A stretch of 64,000 bases of DNA from Bacilli bacterium (GCA_017416535.1 JAFQCG010000001.1:62001-126000); one strand, 5' to 3'; shown: positions 36,920-46,180, counted from the stretch's first letter. Notes: generated from the letters alone by a model not told the origin. Made by a program: numbers and translations.

Positions 36920-36933
36920 ATTACTCCTTATAA

Positions 36934-36953
36934 AAACGACTATATAGTCGTTT
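36934..36953 (-). terminator. Terminator of the Nudix gene
   Basis: The palindrome AAACGACTATATAGTCGTTT followed on the minus strand by T-rich sequence. It overlaps the Nudix stop codon. Confidence 0.65.
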
Positions 36954-37359
36954 ATTTTATTAAGTTATTTTCTATACAATATGGTATGACTTTGTGTTTT
37001 AATGTATTAGATAGAATATCTTCTTTAATAGATGTGTCATACCATAAGAAACTTTCAATTTCTTCTGAAGTTTCTAATGTTCCTTCTAAGTTTCCATTGT
37101 ATTTAAATACATAGAAATGGATCTTTAGGTTTGGATCTGATGTTGCGATTTCGTCAAAGTCCATTACTTGTTCAAATTTTGATTCATCAAAAATTGCTTT
37201 TGGACCTAGTTCTTCGTAACACTCTCTAATTGCGGCTTGTAAAGGTGTTTCTTTTTCTTCTACTTTTCCACCAATCATTTGATGCGTTGGTTTTGTTCTT
37301 GGTTTATCTATTAATAGTTTATTGTCTTTTAAGAATATTGTTCCTACTACTTTAAGCAT
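36952..37359 (-). CDS. Nudix hydrolase
   Basis: A 135-residue pyrophosphohydrolase. The Nudix box is complete: GGKVEEKETPLQ followed by AAIRECYEELG, i.e. G-x5-E-x7-REC-x-EE-x-G. It is preceded by the typical strand start VVGTIFLKDNKLLID. It starts one base after the pepT stop, so it is cotranscribed with pepT. Substrate is not predictable; MutT-like nucleotide cleaning is common for this size. Confidence 0.92.
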   Translation of the reverse strand: MLKVVGTIFLKDNKLLIDKPRTKPTHQMIGGKVEEKETPLQAAIRECYEELGPKAIFDESKFEQVMDFDEIATSDPNLKIHFYVFKYNGNLEGTLETSEEIESFLWYDTSIKEDILSNTLKHKVIPYCIENNLIK

Positions 37360-37360
37360 A

Positions 37361-38584
37361 CTATTCTCCTTTTGTAAGTACTTTGCTTGCTGTGTTTTCT
37401 TTTACCATAGCAATTAGTATTTCGCTAGTTTTTTCCATATCTTCTACTGATACATATTCATGTGTACCATGAAAGTTATGTCCACCAGTTCCAATATTAG
37501 GGCAAGGAAGTCCATGATATGTTGCTTCTGCTCCATCTGTTCCTCCTCGCATTGGAATAATTATAGGTTTTACTCCAATCAATTTCATTGCATTTGTTGC
37601 AAGTTCAACAACAGACATATCCTTTTCAATTATATTTCTCATGTTATAATATGAATCTTTTATTGTTAGCTTTATTCTATTATCGTATTTTTCATTTAAC
37701 TTAGATACTAGTTCTTCGAATAGTTGTTTCCTTTTTTCAAAGTTTTCTTTATCAAAGTCTCTAATTAAATATTCTAAATATGCAAACGATACTGTTCCTT
37801 GGAATTTTTCTATATGATAGAATCCTTCATATCCTTCTGTATTTGATGGTGTTTCATTCGGAAGAGATGATACTAATGCATTGGCTATTAATATAGCATT
37901 AGCCATTATTCCTTTAGCTGTTCCACAATGACATGACTTTCCTTCTATTTCTATTTTTGCACTTGCGGCATTAAAGTTTTCATAACATATTTCTCCTAAT
38001 GTTGATCCATCTACTGTATATGCTATTGGTGCAGCAAATTTTTCATAATCAAAATAGTCCATTCCTTTACCTATTTCTTCATCTGGGGTAAACGCTACAC
38101 AAATATCTCCATGATGAGTTTTTGTTTTAGCAAAGTGTTCTAGCATTGTCATTATTTCTGCTATACCAGCTTTATCATCTGCTCCTAATAAAGTTCTTCC
38201 ATCTGTTGTTATTAATGTATTTCCTATTTGGTCTTTTAAATTAGGATAATCAGTTGTGGATAAAACATTTCCATTAGCAAGGATTATGTCTTTTCCATCA
38301 TAGTCACTTATAATATTTGGTATTATTTCATTTCCTTTAGCATCTTCAGATGTATCCATATGTGCAATAAAACCAATTTTCGGAAGTTTTTCGTCTCCTT
38401 TTAATGTTGCATATAGATAACAATGATCTTCATCAAAATATGTTTCTGCTCCTATTTCTAACAATTCTTCTTGAAGTAGTTTTGCTAATATTTTTTGATT
38501 ATCATTACTAGGAGTTTTATCTACTAACGAAGAAGATGTTGTATCTATATTTATATATTTAATAAATCTTTCTAATAAAGTCAT
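37361..38584 (-). CDS. pepT: Peptidase T (tripeptidase)
   Basis: A zinc aminotripeptidase of the M20 family. The 407-residue product has IGFIAHMDTSEDAKG with His and Asp ligands, TTDGRTLLGADDKAGIAEIM with the bridging Asp, FTPDEEIGKGMDYFD with the catalytic Glu pair, and the late MRGGTDGAEATYHGLPCPN and GGHNFHGTHEYVS. Length is standard. Nudix follows immediately. Confidence 0.97.
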   Translation of the reverse strand: MTLLERFIKYINIDTTSSSLVDKTPSNDNQKILAKLLQEELLEIGAETYFDEDHCYLYATLKGDEKLPKIGFIAHMDTSEDAKGNEIIPNIISDYDGKDIILANGNVLSTTDYPNLKDQIGNTLITTDGRTLLGADDKAGIAEIMTMLEHFAKTKTHHGDICVAFTPDEEIGKGMDYFDYEKFAAPIAYTVDGSTLGEICYENFNAASAKIEIEGKSCHCGTAKGIMANAILIANALVSSLPNETPSNTEGYEGFYHIEKFQGTVSFAYLEYLIRDFDKENFEKRKQLFEELVSKLNEKYDNRIKLTIKDSYYNMRNIIEKDMSVVELATNAMKLIGVKPIIIPMRGGTDGAEATYHGLPCPNIGTGGHNFHGTHEYVSVEDMEKTSEILIAMVKENTASKVLTKGE

Positions 38585-38665
38585 AATATCACTCTTTCTT
38601 TTTTGTTTTATTATATCATAAACTTATATGCTTATTATGATATAATTTTATTAGGATGTGAGATT

Positions 38666-39571
38666 ATGTTGTATAAAGCAGGTGTTGTAGAATCAGAAGA
38701 AATAGATTTTTTATTTGATGCAGGTATTTATAATGAGGATATCGATATAAGAGAAGTCGCAGCTATTCAAGGGTTTTATGAAAAACATGGATATATTCCA
38801 GAGAATCATATTGTTACTTTTTTAAATTGGTTGACTTATAGTGCAAGAAAGAATATTTCTAATGAACTAGAAGATATTACTAAATCTTCTTTTTCTGGAA
38901 GATGTGCTGTTGCGCAATCATTTTATTCACAGTTACTTGATAAGCTAGGTCTTAATAAAATGACTTTTAATATTGGTGATGTTGTTGGTACCGATCCAAT
39001 ACATGCTCTTACTTGCGTTGAAATTCCTACTAAACATAATGGTGAAGATGTTAAGAAACTATTTGTTTTAGATCCTACTTTTAGACAATTTTGTATTAGT
39101 GAAGAAAATAGATTTGAAAGGTATTACGAAGAACCCCGTTGGAGTGTAAAAATGTCTTCTCCACATCCAGGATATTTCTTTAATTTAACTGATGAAGGTA
39201 GAGAATTTGCGCAAGGACTTATACATTATGGTTTCTTTGAAGTTAATGAAGATAGTTTAAAAACATATTTCGATCCTTTTAAACTGTATGTGACACCTAA
39301 AGAAGATTATGCTAATAAAGAGGATGTTGGTAAAATTGCAAGTACTGAGTTAACTGGAATTGATTATTGGGATAGAATGCTTGCTTCTAGAAAAGATGTT
39401 ATGACTAGTTCAAATAACTTTGATTTAAGTACCCCTAGGGAGATTGCTCAAAAGGAAGACAGTAAATTACTTAATAGATTGCGCAGAAGAAATATTCAAG
39501 GAGAATTGGATGCTATGTTTGAAGCAGAGAATTCTTCTTCGCATGTATCTTCTAATTCAAGTACAAAATAA
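38666..39571 (+). CDS. Putative transglutaminase-like/papain-fold protein, unknown
   Basis: A 301-residue cytoplasmic-looking protein. Three segments could form a Cys-His-Asp triad: Cys in SFSGRCAVAQSFYSQLL (about residue 76), His in GTDPIHALTCVEIP and Asp in LFVLDPTFRQF, in the order used by transglutaminase-like enzymes. The C-terminus is Ser-rich (ENSSSHVSSNSS). ATG 38666 has AGGATGTGA upstream; an in-frame TTG-type start at 38603 would read through the divergent pepT promoter region. Function is not known. Confidence 0.65.
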   Translation: MLYKAGVVESEEIDFLFDAGIYNEDIDIREVAAIQGFYEKHGYIPENHIVTFLNWLTYSARKNISNELEDITKSSFSGRCAVAQSFYSQLLDKLGLNKMTFNIGDVVGTDPIHALTCVEIPTKHNGEDVKKLFVLDPTFRQFCISEENRFERYYEEPRWSVKMSSPHPGYFFNLTDEGREFAQGLIHYGFFEVNEDSLKTYFDPFKLYVTPKEDYANKEDVGKIASTELTGIDYWDRMLASRKDVMTSSNNFDLSTPREIAQKEDSKLLNRLRRRNIQGELDAMFEAENSSSHVSSNSSTK

Positions 39572-39598
39572 AAAGAATAGTTAAAACTATTCTTTTTT
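39570..39598. terminator. Bidirectional terminator at 39.58 kb
   Basis: AAAAAGAATAGT-TAAA-ACTATTCTTTTTT hairpin, with U-tracts in both directions, between two convergent genes. Confidence 0.85.
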
Positions 39599-40788
39599 TA
39601 TCTGTTGTTAAATTGATATGGAATATTTATATAACTTCCTGGGTTAAGACCTTTATATCCTTTTGATGTACATCCACCATTGTTCATGTAGTGACATGTT
39701 GCAAGTTCAAAGTGTAAGTGTGGTCCTGTTGAACAACCAGTGTTACCCATGTTACCAATTTTTGTATTTCTTGTTACAAAACTTCCTACCGATATATTTC
39801 CAAAGCTTCCTAAATGTGCATATGTTGCATAGTAGTATTTTCCGTTGTAGTTATGTTTTGTAACTACTACTTTGGCATTTCCATTACATCTGTATCCACA
39901 GAAGTTACCAGTAGTACAGTTATCATGATAAATTGCATGTACTGTTCCTTCTGCTATAGCATATATTGGTTCTGATTTGTTACTACTACTAAAGTCGTAA
40001 GCTCTATGTGAAGATGAATTATAATATTGTGTTACATATCCTTTTGCCATTGGTCTTGAGAAGAATCCAACGCTTGGAAGTGATGTTCCTGTACTTTGTT
40101 GAATACGTCTTTCACAATCCTGAATATCTTCATTTGTTCCACATTTTAAACTCTTATAATATTTAATTTGAGCTTGTGCTTCTTTAATTTGTGTTTCAAT
40201 AGAAGGCATTGTTCCTCTAATTGAATTACTATCTGCTTCTACTTTTCTTTGTTGTGCTTTAAGGCTTGTTTCTAGAGCATTTAGATTATCCATTTTCTTT
40301 TCTAATTCTTTTTGCTTTTTCTTGTTGTTTTCAATTAGGATTTCTAATTCTTCTACAACTTTATCATTATATTCTGTTAGTTGTTCTACAATTGACATTC
40401 TATATATCATGTCAGTTATATCGGTTGCTCCAAAGGCATATTCTAAATAAATATTTTCTCCATTAGAAATTTGATAATACTCAATAATAGATTTGCTTTC
40501 TTCACCTTTTTCTTTTATTTCTTGGTTACTTTCTTCTATTTCTAATTGTAATTTATCAATTTCTTTTTCAGCTGCTGCCATTTGATCAATGATATTTGAA
40601 ATTTTTTGTTTAATTACTTCTATTTCAGCTTTATTTTTATTCAAACTATTTTGTTTTGCTTGTAATTCAGCAGTAAATTTTTCTACTTCTGCTTCGAATT
40701 GTGCTATTGTTTTTGCTTCTGTTCTCATTGGTAGTGCAAATAGAGAAAGAATCATTACAATTACTAATGTTAACGATATCTTTTTCAT
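39598..40788 (-). CDS. FtsEX-associated murein hydrolase (M23, coiled coil)
   Basis: A secreted 396-residue protein: signal peptide (about 1-25, ending PMRTEA), a long antiparallel coiled coil (about 30-240) and a C-terminal LytM/M23 endopeptidase domain. The zinc site is intact: HRAYDFS (His, Asp), TYAHLGSFGN and GPHLHFELA. EnvC-like architecture and position just after ftsX indicate a hydrolase or hydrolase activator switched by FtsEX to split septal peptidoglycan. Extra Cys pairs in the catalytic domain (CTTGNFCGYRC) may form disulfides. Confidence 0.93.
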   Translation of the reverse strand: MKKISLTLVIVMILSLFALPMRTEAKTIAQFEAEVEKFTAELQAKQNSLNKNKAEIEVIKQKISNIIDQMAAAEKEIDKLQLEIEESNQEIKEKGEESKSIIEYYQISNGENIYLEYAFGATDITDMIYRMSIVEQLTEYNDKVVEELEILIENNKKKQKELEKKMDNLNALETSLKAQQRKVEADSNSIRGTMPSIETQIKEAQAQIKYYKSLKCGTNEDIQDCERRIQQSTGTSLPSVGFFSRPMAKGYVTQYYNSSSHRAYDFSSSNKSEPIYAIAEGTVHAIYHDNCTTGNFCGYRCNGNAKVVVTKHNYNGKYYYATYAHLGSFGNISVGSFVTRNTKIGNMGNTGCSTGPHLHFELATCHYMNNGGCTSKGYKGLNPGSYINIPYQFNNR

Positions 40789-41687
40789 TACACTTTTAAA
40801 TATTTCTTAACGGCACTAGCACTACCTATCATACCTACAATAATACCAATTACTAATACAATTAGTGATGTTGTATAAATAAATGGTTCTGGCTTAATCA
40901 ATTGAATTAATTCTGAGAATAAGTGTCCATCAAAATGATTATAGAAAGCTAAGTATCCATATGTTGAAATTATAATTGGAACTATTGAACCAAATACTCC
41001 TAAAATCATACCTTCTACAATAAATGGTGTTTTAATTGTAAAATTACTTGCTCCTACTAAACGCATAATGCTAATTTCTCTTTTTCTTGCAGAGATTGTT
41101 AATTTAATTGTATTTACAATTAAGAATACTGTTACTATTATTAATGCTATAACTATACCATAAGTAACTTTTTCAATTGAAGAGAAAGCAGTTACCATTT
41201 TGTCAACCATTCCTTCTCCATATCTAACTACTGATACTTTGTTGAATGCTTGAATTTTTTCTGCTGTTGCACTAATTTTTTCGATATCTTTTACTTTTAC
41301 TTGAAATGTATCTTTTAATGGACTTTCATTTTCATCCCATTCTTCTAATACTTTGTTGAATACTTCTGATTCAGATTGCATTTGTTTTTTAATTTCTACT
41401 TTTGATTGAAATGTATATTTTTCAACATTAGAGATATTATCTATTTTATGTTTTACTTCTTCAACATCTGCTTCTGTAGCATCATTTTCTAAGAATACAA
41501 CTATAGTCATATCTTTTTCTATTTCTTTAGTAAAGTTTTGAACGTTGAATGATGCAATTACTGCTACTGCTACAATAATTAGAGTTATTGTAATACATGA
41601 GATTGATGCAAGAGATAAACTAAAGTTTCTAATTACACTTTTGAAGGCATCACGGATGCTTCTTCCTAACATTCTAAATGGCTTCAT
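40788..41687 (-). CDS. ftsX: Cell division protein FtsX
   Basis: FtsX is the membrane partner of FtsE that transmits ATPase motions to an outside murein hydrolase. The 299-residue product has one N-terminal membrane segment, an extracellular loop of about 120 residues starting EKDMTIVVFLENDATEADVE, and three C-terminal segments with ISARKREISIMRLVGASNFT, the FtsX core. It overlaps ftsE by 14 bases and the M23 gene by one. Confidence 0.97.
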   Translation of the reverse strand: MKPFRMLGRSIRDAFKSVIRNFSLSLASISCITITLIIVAVAVIASFNVQNFTKEIEKDMTIVVFLENDATEADVEEVKHKIDNISNVEKYTFQSKVEIKKQMQSESEVFNKVLEEWDENESPLKDTFQVKVKDIEKISATAEKIQAFNKVSVVRYGEGMVDKMVTAFSSIEKVTYGIVIALIIVTVFLIVNTIKLTISARKREISIMRLVGASNFTIKTPFIVEGMILGVFGSIVPIIISTYGYLAFYNHFDGHLFSELIQLIKPEPFIYTTSLIVLVIGIIVGMIGSASAVKKYLKV

Positions 41688-42372
41688 TGTTATATGTTCC
41701 TTTCTTCTTAAAGTTTACTAAACGACCTTCTTTTAATGTGATTACTTGTTTTTTCATTTTGTTAACTATATCTTTGTCATGAGTAACCATTATTATAGTC
41801 GTACCTCTTTTATTATTAATTTCTTCTAGAACTTTCATTATTTCCATACTCATTTCTGGGTCTAAGTTTCCAGTAGGTTCATCACATAATAATAATTTAG
41901 GATCATTAACAATTGCTCTTGCAATAGCAACTCTTTGTTGTTCTCCTCCAGATAAATGGTCTGGATATTCGTGTAATTTATGTTTTAATCCAACATCTTC
42001 TAATGCTTTTAACACTTTTACTCTAATTTCATCTTTTTTAGCACCAATAACTTCTAATGCAAATGCTACATTTTCATATACTGTTTGTTTTGGTAATAAT
42101 CTATAATCTTGGAATACAATTCCTAGTTTTCTTCTTAATTTATAAACTTTGCGGTTTTTTAATTTTGCAACGTCTAGACCACCAACAATAATTTGTCCTT
42201 TTGTTGGTTTTTCTTCACGGTATAACATCTTGATTAAAGTAGATTTTCCACTACCTGAACCTCCGATTACAAAGACGAATGCCCCTTTTTCGATGGCTAA
42301 ATTTAAATCATATAATGCTGTCACACCATTTTTGTATTTTTTTTCTACGTTTTTTATTCTGACTAAATCCAT
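41674..42372 (-). CDS. ftsE: Cell division ATP-binding protein FtsE
   Basis: FtsE is the ABC ATPase of the FtsEX complex. The 232-residue product has Walker A VIGGSGSGKSTLIKMLY, the Q-loop LGIVFQDYRLLP, signature HLSGGEQQRVAIARAIV, Walker B LLLCDEPTGNLDPEMS and switch His in IIMVTHDKDIV. The frame is open upstream to 42468, but ATG 42372 (MDLVRIKNVEKKYKNGV) has GGAGG and matches FtsE N-termini. Extended -10 TGATACAAT lies upstream (hexamer at 42401-42396). Confidence 0.97.
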   Translation of the reverse strand: MDLVRIKNVEKKYKNGVTALYDLNLAIEKGAFVFVIGGSGSGKSTLIKMLYREEKPTKGQIIVGGLDVAKLKNRKVYKLRRKLGIVFQDYRLLPKQTVYENVAFALEVIGAKKDEIRVKVLKALEDVGLKHKLHEYPDHLSGGEQQRVAIARAIVNDPKLLLCDEPTGNLDPEMSMEIMKVLEEINNKRGTTIIMVTHDKDIVNKMKKQVITLKEGRLVNFKKKGTYNNEAI

Positions 42373-42418
42373 CTTTACCTCCATCCTATATGTGTATTGT
42401 ATCATATTTTGTCGCATA

Positions 42419-42453
42419 AAAAAAGGGAAGATATTGGAAATCTTTCCTTTTTT
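42419..42453 (-). terminator. Terminator of the YitT genes
   Basis: Arms AAAAAGGGAAGAT and ATCTTTCCTTTTT (one G-U pair) with a seven-base loop, followed by T residues on the minus strand, just before the stop at 42458. Confidence 0.75.
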
Positions 42454-42457
42454 ACTA

Positions 42458-43315
42458 TTATTTTCCACCTATTACTTCATAGGAATCTGTAACAACGAAA
42501 AATGCCTCTTTATCAATATTTTTTATACCTTCTGTTACTTTATAATATTCTCTTGAAGGTATTACTGATAATAATACTTTTCTTTTCTTTTCAAGAAATC
42601 CACCTTTTACATCAAATGTTGTTACATTATGATGAAGTTTATCTATAATATATTCTTTTACTTCATCTTCTTCACTTGTTATTATATAAAATGCTTTATT
42701 ATTAGAAATCCCTAATATCACTTTATCCATAACAAGACTACTTATATATAGTAATATTATTGCATACATTGCATTTAGACTACCAAAGAATATTCCTCCA
42801 AAGAAGACTACTATAACATTTATTACTAATGTACTTTTACTAATTGCAATTTTAAAATTTTGATATAAAACTTTACAAATTACTGGGAATCCACAATTTA
42901 CATATCCAGATCTATAGAATAGACCGCTTGCTATACCTGATAAGACTCCAGCAAATATAACAATAATAAATATATCATTTGTTTCAATCGGTATTAATGT
43001 TGCAATTGGAGCAGTTATTTTAACAAGTAATGGATAAATAATACTTGCAACTATTGTTCCAGCAGTTTGTTCAAATCCTAGATACATTAAACTTATTATT
43101 GAACAGGCTGCTGATAATATAAATATCATTAAAGATGGATCTATGTCGTATAAATGATTTGTTATTGTGGCAACTCCACTTACTCCACCTGATACAATAT
43201 TTAATGGTAGTAAAAATATATTATAAATTAACGCACTCATTGTAAGTGATATAAGTGCTAGTCCAAATTTTTGTAATCTTTTTTGTTTTTTTATTGAGGC
43301 TAATATGTCTTCCAT
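42458..43315 (-). CDS. YitT family membrane protein (DUF161/DUF2179)
   Basis: A 285-residue integral membrane protein with five or six hydrophobic segments. The N-terminal half has the YitT pattern LPLNIVSGGVSGVATI, and the C-terminal soluble DUF2179 domain contains KAFYIITSEEDEVKEYI and DVKGGFLEKKRKVLLSVI. ATG 43315 has GGAGGTGA; a longer in-frame start at 43345 lies inside the upstream gene. Function of the family is unknown, with transport suspected. It follows a paralog by one base. Confidence 0.92.
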   Translation of the reverse strand: MEDILASIKKQKRLQKFGLALISLTMSALIYNIFLLPLNIVSGGVSGVATITNHLYDIDPSLMIFILSAACSIISLMYLGFEQTAGTIVASIIYPLLVKITAPIATLIPIETNDIFIIVIFAGVLSGIASGLFYRSGYVNCGFPVICKVLYQNFKIAISKSTLVINVIVVFFGGIFFGSLNAMYAIILLYISSLVMDKVILGISNNKAFYIITSEEDEVKEYIIDKLHHNVTTFDVKGGFLEKKRKVLLSVIPSREYYKVTEGIKNIDKEAFFVVTDSYEVIGGK

Positions 43316-43316
43316 A

Positions 43317-44198
43317 TTATTCACCTCCAAAGACTTCATATGCATCTGTTACTACAACGAACGCATCATTATCAATCTCAGTTATACCAGCTTTTAAACG
43401 ATAATAATCTTTTGTTGGTAATACACACATTAATACGGTTTGAGTGTCCTTTTTATATCCTCCTTTAGCATTAAATATTGTTACTCCATGATTTAATACT
43501 TTTAGAATATATTCTTTTATTAATTCTTCTTGATCTGTAATAATATAGAATGCTTTACTATCAGACACTCCTAATATTACTCTATCTGATATGAAACTTA
43601 TTATATATAAAACCATTATTGCATACATTACTTTAGTTGGTCCAAAGACTAATCCTGATAATAATACTATTGAACCGTCACATAATAACATACTTTTTCC
43701 GATTCCTATTTTCATAAATTTAGATATAATTTGGTTTAATATATCTGTTCCACCTGTTGTGAAACCCGCTTTAAAGATCATTCCAAGACCAAATCCATAT
43801 ATTACTCCACCAAATACTGATGATACTAATAATTGTGATGTATCAAGTTCTAACCATACATTTATATGACTTGTTAATTCTATTAATACTGGTAATAATA
43901 ACGAACCCATTAGTGTTGCTTTTGTTTTTTCTTTTCCTAATAAGAAATAACTTAATACTAGTAATAATATATTACAAATAAATATTACTAGTGAATTACT
44001 TATAGATGTTAGTTCATTTAAAATAATTGCAATACCACCAATTCCTCCAGATACAATATCATTTGATGCTAAAAATAAATTATATGATATAGCCATTAAT
44101 AAACATCCTATTGTGAAATTAAAGTATCTTTTTACTCTAGATTTTTTTTCTACTGATGCTAGTGCATGTTTTAATTTTATCTTTGAAAATATACTCAT
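43317..44198 (-). CDS. YitT family membrane protein, second copy
   Basis: A 293-residue paralog of the downstream protein, with the same layout: NDIVSGGIGGIAIILN in the first half, GFTTGGTDILNQIISKF in the middle, and DUF2179 with KAFYIITDQEELIKEYI and NAKGGYKKDTQTVLMCVL. The tandem arrangement suggests gene duplication, perhaps forming a heteromer. It follows prfB by two bases. Confidence 0.92.
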   Translation of the reverse strand: MSIFSKIKLKHALASVEKKSRVKRYFNFTIGCLLMAISYNLFLASNDIVSGGIGGIAIILNELTSISNSLVIFICNILLLVLSYFLLGKEKTKATLMGSLLLPVLIELTSHINVWLELDTSQLLVSSVFGGVIYGFGLGMIFKAGFTTGGTDILNQIISKFMKIGIGKSMLLCDGSIVLLSGLVFGPTKVMYAIMVLYIISFISDRVILGVSDSKAFYIITDQEELIKEYILKVLNHGVTIFNAKGGYKKDTQTVLMCVLPTKDYYRLKAGITEIDNDAFVVVTDAYEVFGGE

Positions 44199-44200
44199 AG

Positions 44201-45299
44201 TTATAATCCCCTTTTTAAATTACTTTCTATAAATAAATCAATATCTCCATCTAATACTTTTGTAACATTACTTGTTTCTTCATTTGTTCTATGATCTTTT
44301 ACCATTGAATATGGATGCATTACGTAACTTCTTATTTGCGAACCAAACTCAATATTCATTTGACTTCCTTTTATGGCATTAAGTTCATGTGATTGTTCTT
44401 CTATTTTTTTTAATAATAATTTATTTCTTAAAACTTTCATTGCTTGTTCTTTATTTTGAATTTGGCTTCTTTCATTTTGGCAAGTAACTACTATTTTTGT
44501 TGGCAAGTGAGTAATTCTTACTGCTGAATCTGTTGTATTTACTCCCTGTCCTCCACATCCACTTGAGCGGTAAACATCTATTTTTAAGTCTTTTTCATCT
44601 ATTTCAATAGAATTATCTTGTTCAATTTCTGGTGTTACTTCAATTGATGCAAACGATGTGTGACGTCTATTATTTGAATCGAATGGTGAAAGTCTCACTA
44701 GTCGATGAACTCCTTTTTCATTTTTTAAGTATCCATAAGCATTTGTTCCTTTTACTCTTATAGATGCACTTTTAATTCCCGCTTCTTCACCATCTTGATA
44801 ATCAAGTAGTTCTACTTTATAATTTTTCTTTTCACACCAGCGCATATACATTCTGTATAGCATCATTGCCCAATCACATGCTTCTGTTCCTCCTGCACCA
44901 GAGTGAACTTCTAATATACAATCTAATTTATCATGTGGACCGTTTAATAGTAAAAGTAAGTTTAATTGTTCTACTTCTTCTACTATTTGATACATATCTT
45001 TTTCTAGTTGCATTTCTTGTTCTTCATCTTCTTCTATTTCTAACAAATCAATTAGTTCAATATCATCTGTAATTCTTGTTTTAATATTATCAAGTTGTTC
45101 TATTAATGATTTCTTTTCATTTAATTCTTTTAAGGTTTTCTCCGCTTTATCTCGATCATTCCAAAAATTTTCTTGTTCAGTTTGTTTTTGTAACTTATCT
45201 AATTCTTCTTTTTTAGAATCGATGTCAAAGTGACCTCCATAAGTTAGTTACTACTTCTAAATTTTTTTCTAATTCTCTTTTTATTTCTCTTTTTTCCAT
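44201..45299 (-). CDS. prfB: Peptide chain release factor 2, with programmed +1 frameshift
   Basis: RF2 ends translation at UAA and UGA. The gene reads MEKREIKRELEKNLE from ATG 45299 (AAGGAG upstream). It meets an in-frame UGA at codon 25 in CTT-TGA-C (45230-45224), then continues in the +1 frame from 45226 to the stop at 44201, giving 365 residues. The downstream part has the peptidyl-hydrolase GGQ motif in SSGCGGQGVNTTDSAV. The stop-codon recognition tripeptide is SPF in RLVRLSPFDSNNRRHTSF, as in RF2. Low RF2 favours frameshifting, an autoregulatory loop. Its presence shows UGA is a stop here. Confidence 0.97.
45224..45239 (-). promoter_or_regulatory. prfB programmed +1 frameshift site
   Basis: On the minus strand TGGAGG-TCA-CTT-TGA-C. 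A Shine-Dalgarno-like GGAGG lies three bases before the slippery CTT, and TGA is followed by C. This matches the bacterial RF2 recoding element in every part. Confidence 0.95.
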
Positions 45300-45435
45300 A
45301 GTATCTCTCCTTAGTTTGTGTATAATTTATTAATTCATACTTTCTCAGCATAAGTCTAACATAAAAATATTGTTTATACAATTAAATAGAAAATTTAATG
45401 TGTATACTTTTGTAATATGTGCATATATTATTATC

Positions 45436-45507
45436 AGAGGAAGGTTCACTGATGAGTGTGAAGATCCTCTTTAAATAGATTAAGGAGCTAATGACAGCTC
45501 CTTTTTT
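45436..45507 (+). ncRNA. Candidate small RNA or structured element with terminator
   Basis: In the 206-base gap between prfB and the gene ending at 45506. AGAGGA (45436-45441) pairs with TCCTCT (45465-45470), enclosing an inner stem TTCACT-GATG-AGTGTGAA. A second hairpin AAGGAGCT/AGCTCCTT (45482-45503) has a strong U-tract only on the plus strand (TTTTTTATTTT). No plus-strand gene is present, so a short RNA is possible. A clear promoter was not found, and the second hairpin could also end the convergent gene. Confidence 0.35.
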
Positions 45508-45928
45508 ATTTTATTTTTGTTAGATCCTCATTTAATATTAATGGGTTAAATCCTTTTATTTCGTCTAATAACATGTTTTCTGGATAACCATTCATCATAT
45601 ATATTTTCTTATTATTCATAAATGCTTCATACATTTCTAGGAAAGTTGATGCTCCAATATAATTTTCTAATTTTTTTCCATTTTTTTCTTTTGAATAGTT
45701 TAATACTAGTATTGCATCTACATTACTTACTTTTTGTCTGCTTTCATAATAACATGATTTAAAAAACTCTAAATATTCTTCATCTGTCATATTATACGCA
45801 TCATCATTAAAGTCAGGGTCATCATAATGGTTTGGAGTTGTTACTTGATGTCCTAATTTTTCTAATTCTTCTTTTATACTATCTATTTTATTGTAAAAAG
45901 CAGTTGAACATACAATTAAAACTTTCAT
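45506..45928 (-). CDS. Small Rossmann-like protein, nucleoside deoxyribosyltransferase-like
   Basis: A 140-residue protein starting KVLIVCSTAFYNKIDSIKEE, a strand-helix unit, followed by a variable part and YIGASTFLEMYEAFMNNKKIYMMN. The last block resembles the substrate-binding Glu region (S-x-x-x-E-M-x-x-A) of nucleoside 2-deoxyribosyltransferase-like proteins. Function is not established. It is transcribed leftwards after the 63-residue gene and a terminator. Confidence 0.6.
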   Translation of the reverse strand: MKVLIVCSTAFYNKIDSIKEELEKLGHQVTTPNHYDDPDFNDDAYNMTDEEYLEFFKSCYYESRQKVSNVDAILVLNYSKEKNGKKLENYIGASTFLEMYEAFMNNKKIYMMNGYPENMLLDEIKGFNPLILNEDLTKIK

Positions 45929-45966
45929 TTTATTTCCTCCTTTTGCGAATTATTATATCACAAAAA

Positions 45967-45990
45967 AAACTAAGATTTATATCTTAGTTT
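45967..45990 (-). terminator. Terminator after the glycosyltransferase-63-residue gene pair
   Basis: Stem AAACTAAGAT-TTAT-ATCTTAGTTT, overlapping the stop codon at 45989, with T-rich sequence following on the minus strand. Confidence 0.75.
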
Positions 45991-46180
45991 ATTTATCTAA
46001 TATTTCAATAGTTTGAATAAAGTTAATATTTATAAATCCACGATCTAGTTCAATAAAGTTTTTATCTACTGAAACTACTTTTCCTTCATAAAACTTAGTA
46101 ATATTGGCATAATTCATTTTACCTGCAGTTACAAAGGCAACTGCTACACTTACTCTCTTTCCTACTAATTTTTCTAACAT
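45989..46180 (-). CDS. Small beta-rich protein of unknown function, 63 residues
   Basis: Starts MLEKLVGKRVSVAVAFVTAG and continues with alternating strands (YEGKVVSVDKNFIELDRGFI), which gives an SH3- or Sm-like impression. No membrane segment. Its ATG comes one base after the glycosyltransferase stop, with a ribosome binding site inside that gene, so the two are cotranscribed and may act together. Not recognised. Confidence 0.65.
   Translation of the reverse strand: MLEKLVGKRVSVAVAFVTAGKMNYANITKFYEGKVVSVDKNFIELDRGFININFIQTIEILDK

Noticed and set aside
45224-45230. prfB seen as a frameshifted pseudogene
   Set aside because: The break falls exactly on the known CTT-TGA-C recoding site with a spaced GGAGG, and both parts are otherwise intact.
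45448-45466. Hammerhead-ribozyme-like CTGATGAG
   Set aside because: The GAAA core and a cleavable NUH triplet between matching stems are missing; the bases are better explained by the hairpin.
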